Positions 6,540 to 7,838 of a DNA stretch of 7,838 bases are shown in pieces; position 1 is the stretch's first letter; each line of letters starts with the position of its first letter. The DNA lies in NCBI GenBank assembly GCA_028868555.1, contig JAGWUG010000039.1:1-7838 (forward strand), read 5' to 3'. The translations under genes and the position numbers were made by a program. This stretch comes from Actinomycetales bacterium (GTDB lineage: Bacteria; Actinomycetota; Actinomycetes; Actinomycetales; Microbacteriaceae). Under the pieces are notes generated by a model, which searched no databases, was not told the origin of the DNA, and worked only from the letters and a program-made list of their open reading frames with translations.

Positions 6540-7490
6540 ATGAGCAGCACCCACCTTGGTCAACCCACGATGGACATTTTCGCGGCAACTGTGGCCGCGG
6601 CAGTGGGCAGCTGGCGTCTGGTTGGTGCCGGCAACAAACTCGCGGTAGACGGAGCGGCGGTTGACGCCATGCGCGCATCGCTGCGCGGGGCCGAGTTCGG
6701 CGGCATCGTTGTCATTGGTGAAGGTGAAAAAGACGAAGCACCGATGCTCTTCAACGGCGAAATCATTGGCGGTGGCCGCCCTCTCGAGTGGGACATCGCG
6801 GTTGACCCGATTGACGGAACCGCACTGGCTGCCGAGGGAGTTCCCGGAGCAGTGAGCGTGATGGCTGCAGCGGAGCGCGGAGGCATGCTCGCGGCCCCCG
6901 AAGTTTTCTACATGCAGAAGATTGTTTCCGGTCCGGCCGGCAGGGGAGTGCTCAGTCTCGACTACTCGCCCGAGGACAACATCCGCCTCCTGGCAGAGGA
7001 ACTGGGCAAGACCATCGAAGAGATGAACGTTGCCATCATCGACAAGGGTCGCAACCACGACCTGATCAAGCGAGTGCAAGATCTGGGCGCCAACTGGGTG
7101 CGTTTTGCAGAGGGCGACGTTGCCATGGCGGTAGCAGCCGCGGTTGGCGATGTAGGGGTTGACCTGCTGCTGGGCATCGGTGGAAACCCGGAGGGAGTGG
7201 TTACCGCCTGCGCGGTTCAGGCTCTGGGTGGATTCATGGAGGGGCGCCTCATGCCACTCACTCCAGACGAAATGAGCCGTGCGCTTGGGGCCGGCTACAA
7301 CGTTGAGAAGACCTACGGGCTGGACGAACTGGCCTCGGGTGAGCGTTTCATCTTTGTTCTCACCGGAATCACCGATGGACTGCTGGCCAAGGGAATCCGA
7401 GAGGACGGCGACAGCCTGTTCCTGCAGTCGTTTGTGCTGGACTCCGATGTGGATGAGGCACGCCTGCTGGAAGTGCGCATACCTTCCTAG
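6540..7490 (+). CDS. glpX: Class II fructose-1,6-bisphosphatase
   Basis: Hydrolyses fructose 1,6-bisphosphate to fructose 6-phosphate, the committed step of gluconeogenesis; GlpX is the usual FBPase of actinobacteria. In the 316-residue form the metal and substrate motifs are IGEGEKDE (59-66), WDIAVDPIDGT (84-94, with D89, D92 and T94), VFYMQKIVSGP (122-132), DKGRNHDLI (168-176), FAEGDVA (189-195) and GIGGNPEGV (212-220, E218). Length and order fit the family. Residue 95 is Ala, giving DGTA where I remember DGTT in close relatives. Two adjacent ATGs stand at 6537 and 6540; AGGAG (6530-6534) is 2 nt from the first and 5 nt from the second, so I prefer 6540. The open frame continues upstream to 6435, but that part would cross the promoter region and lacks homology. 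Confidence 0.95.
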   Translation: MSSTHLGQPTMDIFAATVAAAVGSWRLVGAGNKLAVDGAAVDAMRASLRGAEFGGIVVIGEGEKDEAPMLFNGEIIGGGRPLEWDIAVDPIDGTALAAEGVPGAVSVMAAAERGGMLAAPEVFYMQKIVSGPAGRGVLSLDYSPEDNIRLLAEELGKTIEEMNVAIIDKGRNHDLIKRVQDLGANWVRFAEGDVAMAVAAAVGDVGVDLLLGIGGNPEGVVTACAVQALGGFMEGRLMPLTPDEMSRALGAGYNVEKTYGLDELASGERFIFVLTGITDGLLAKGIREDGDSLFLQSFVLDSDVDEARLLEVRIPS

Positions 7491-7510
7491 GAATGTGGCC
7501 GAGTTAACGA

Positions 7511-7538
7511 AAAAACCGCCGATCGCTCGGCGGTTTTT
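7511..7538. terminator. Bidirectional intrinsic terminator between glpX and the kinase gene
   Basis: A perfect 12-bp inverted repeat (arms 7511-7522 and 7527-7538, loop TCGC) has the core CCGCCGA/TCGGCGG flanked by runs of A on the left and T on the right. It therefore gives a T-tail on both strands. It begins 20 nt after the glpX stop and ends 9 nt before the convergent kinase stop. This is the clearest terminator in the window. Confidence 0.93.
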
Positions 7539-7547
7539 CTATAAGTT

Positions 7548-7838
7548 TTAGGCCTCGGCTGGCTCGTCGAGCAGCTTGTCACGGTCAGGTGACTCGATGA
7601 GGAACGACTCTGGCAGGTTGTTGAGGTTTTCTAGACCCGAGGTTGGCTGCTGAACCTTGTGAGCTCCCCAGCGAACCGCGGTGCGAATGCCCTCGATGAC
7701 GTCAAAGCCAACACCCTGAACGCTCTGGCCCTCGGCCAGAGGGTGGGTGGAAACGTAGGACAGGAAGCCGGCCAGGGTTGCGTCGCCGGCGCCAACGGTG
7801 TTGGAAACCTTCACCTTGTCGGTGCGGGCACCGATGGC
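7548..7838 (-). CDS. fruK: PfkB-family sugar kinase, probably 1-phosphofructokinase (C-terminal part)
   Basis: The C-terminal 96 residues of a ribokinase-like (PfkB) kinase; the N-terminal two thirds lie beyond the window. The second PfkB signature is NTVGAGDATLAGFL (residues 13-26 of the visible part), with D19 as the expected catalytic base and GAGD as the anion hole. The 'TVGAGD(S/A)TLAGFL' form is typical of 1-phosphofructokinase and tagatose-6-phosphate kinase, rather than ribokinase, which usually has 'DTTGAGDAF'. FruK phosphorylates fructose 1-phosphate to fructose 1,6-bisphosphate, normally after uptake by a fructose PTS. A polar, acidic tail of about 30 residues follows the fold and ends in DEPAEA. 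The frame stays open to the window edge, so no start is visible. It is convergent with glpX. The exact sugar specificity cannot be settled from this fragment. Confidence 0.75.
   Translation of the reverse strand, partial: AIGARTDKVKVSNTVGAGDATLAGFLSYVSTHPLAEGQSVQGVGFDVIEGIRTAVRWGAHKVQQPTSGLENLNNLPESFLIESPDRDKLLDEPAEA

Noticed and set aside
5786..6664. A 292-codon open frame on the plus strand over fba and into glpX.
   Set aside because: It is the antisense shadow of fba, with low-complexity content and no homology, and it overlaps the start of glpX in another frame.
1..7838. A mobile element, CRISPR array, defence system, prophage or RNA gene.
   Set aside because: Housekeeping genes fill almost all of the window, gaps are 118 nt or less, and I saw no transposase, regular spaced repeats, tRNA-like folds or abrupt change in composition.

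Overview
This window is an ordinary but tightly packed stretch of bacterial chromosome, about 60% GC by eye. It carries nine protein genes: seven complete, fumC missing only its last few codons at the left edge, and a kinase gene cut at the right edge. The organism looks like a high-GC Gram-positive (Actinomycetota), most likely of the Microbacteriaceae type. The evidence is a DUF4245 membrane protein, the neighbourhood xseA-xseB-DUF4245-fumC beside a divergent ispH and a nearby class II fructose bisphosphatase gene (glpX), actinobacterial-style protein sequences, and frequent GTG/TTG starts. The same genes cluster in Mycobacterium. The family-level placement is inference.

Left block (1-4229, all minus strand). 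Transcription runs right to left through xseA and xseB (the two subunits of exonuclease VII), a DUF4245 membrane-anchored protein of unknown function, a beta-class carbonic anhydrase and class II fumarase fumC. Gaps are 24, 12, 27 and 56 nt, so the block looks like one operon that mixes DNA repair with central carbon metabolism. A 27-nt divergent gap then separates xseA from ispH (plus strand, 4257-5303), the last enzyme of the MEP isoprenoid pathway. ispH appears to be read from a leaderless GTG start.

Right block (5304-7838). A perfect 12-bp hairpin terminator separates ispH from the convergent fba (class II fructose-bisphosphate aldolase, minus). fba and glpX (class II fructose-1,6-bisphosphatase, plus) diverge from a 118-nt region. 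That region holds two back-to-back candidate -10 elements only 4 bp apart and a perfect 8-bp inverted repeat. glpX ends at a second perfect 12-bp hairpin with T/A flanks, which it shares with a convergent PfkB-family kinase gene, probably 1-phosphofructokinase (fruK), that runs off the right edge. All three sugar-phosphate enzymes make or consume fructose 1,6-bisphosphate, so this half is a small FBP-node cluster.

I found no mobile element, CRISPR array, tRNA, rRNA, riboswitch or evidence of horizontal transfer, and I do not see an undescribed system. The points most worth a second look are the unknown DUF4245 protein inside this operon, the carbonic anhydrase coupled to it, the compact divergent promoter regions, and two small departures from the active-site motifs I remember.
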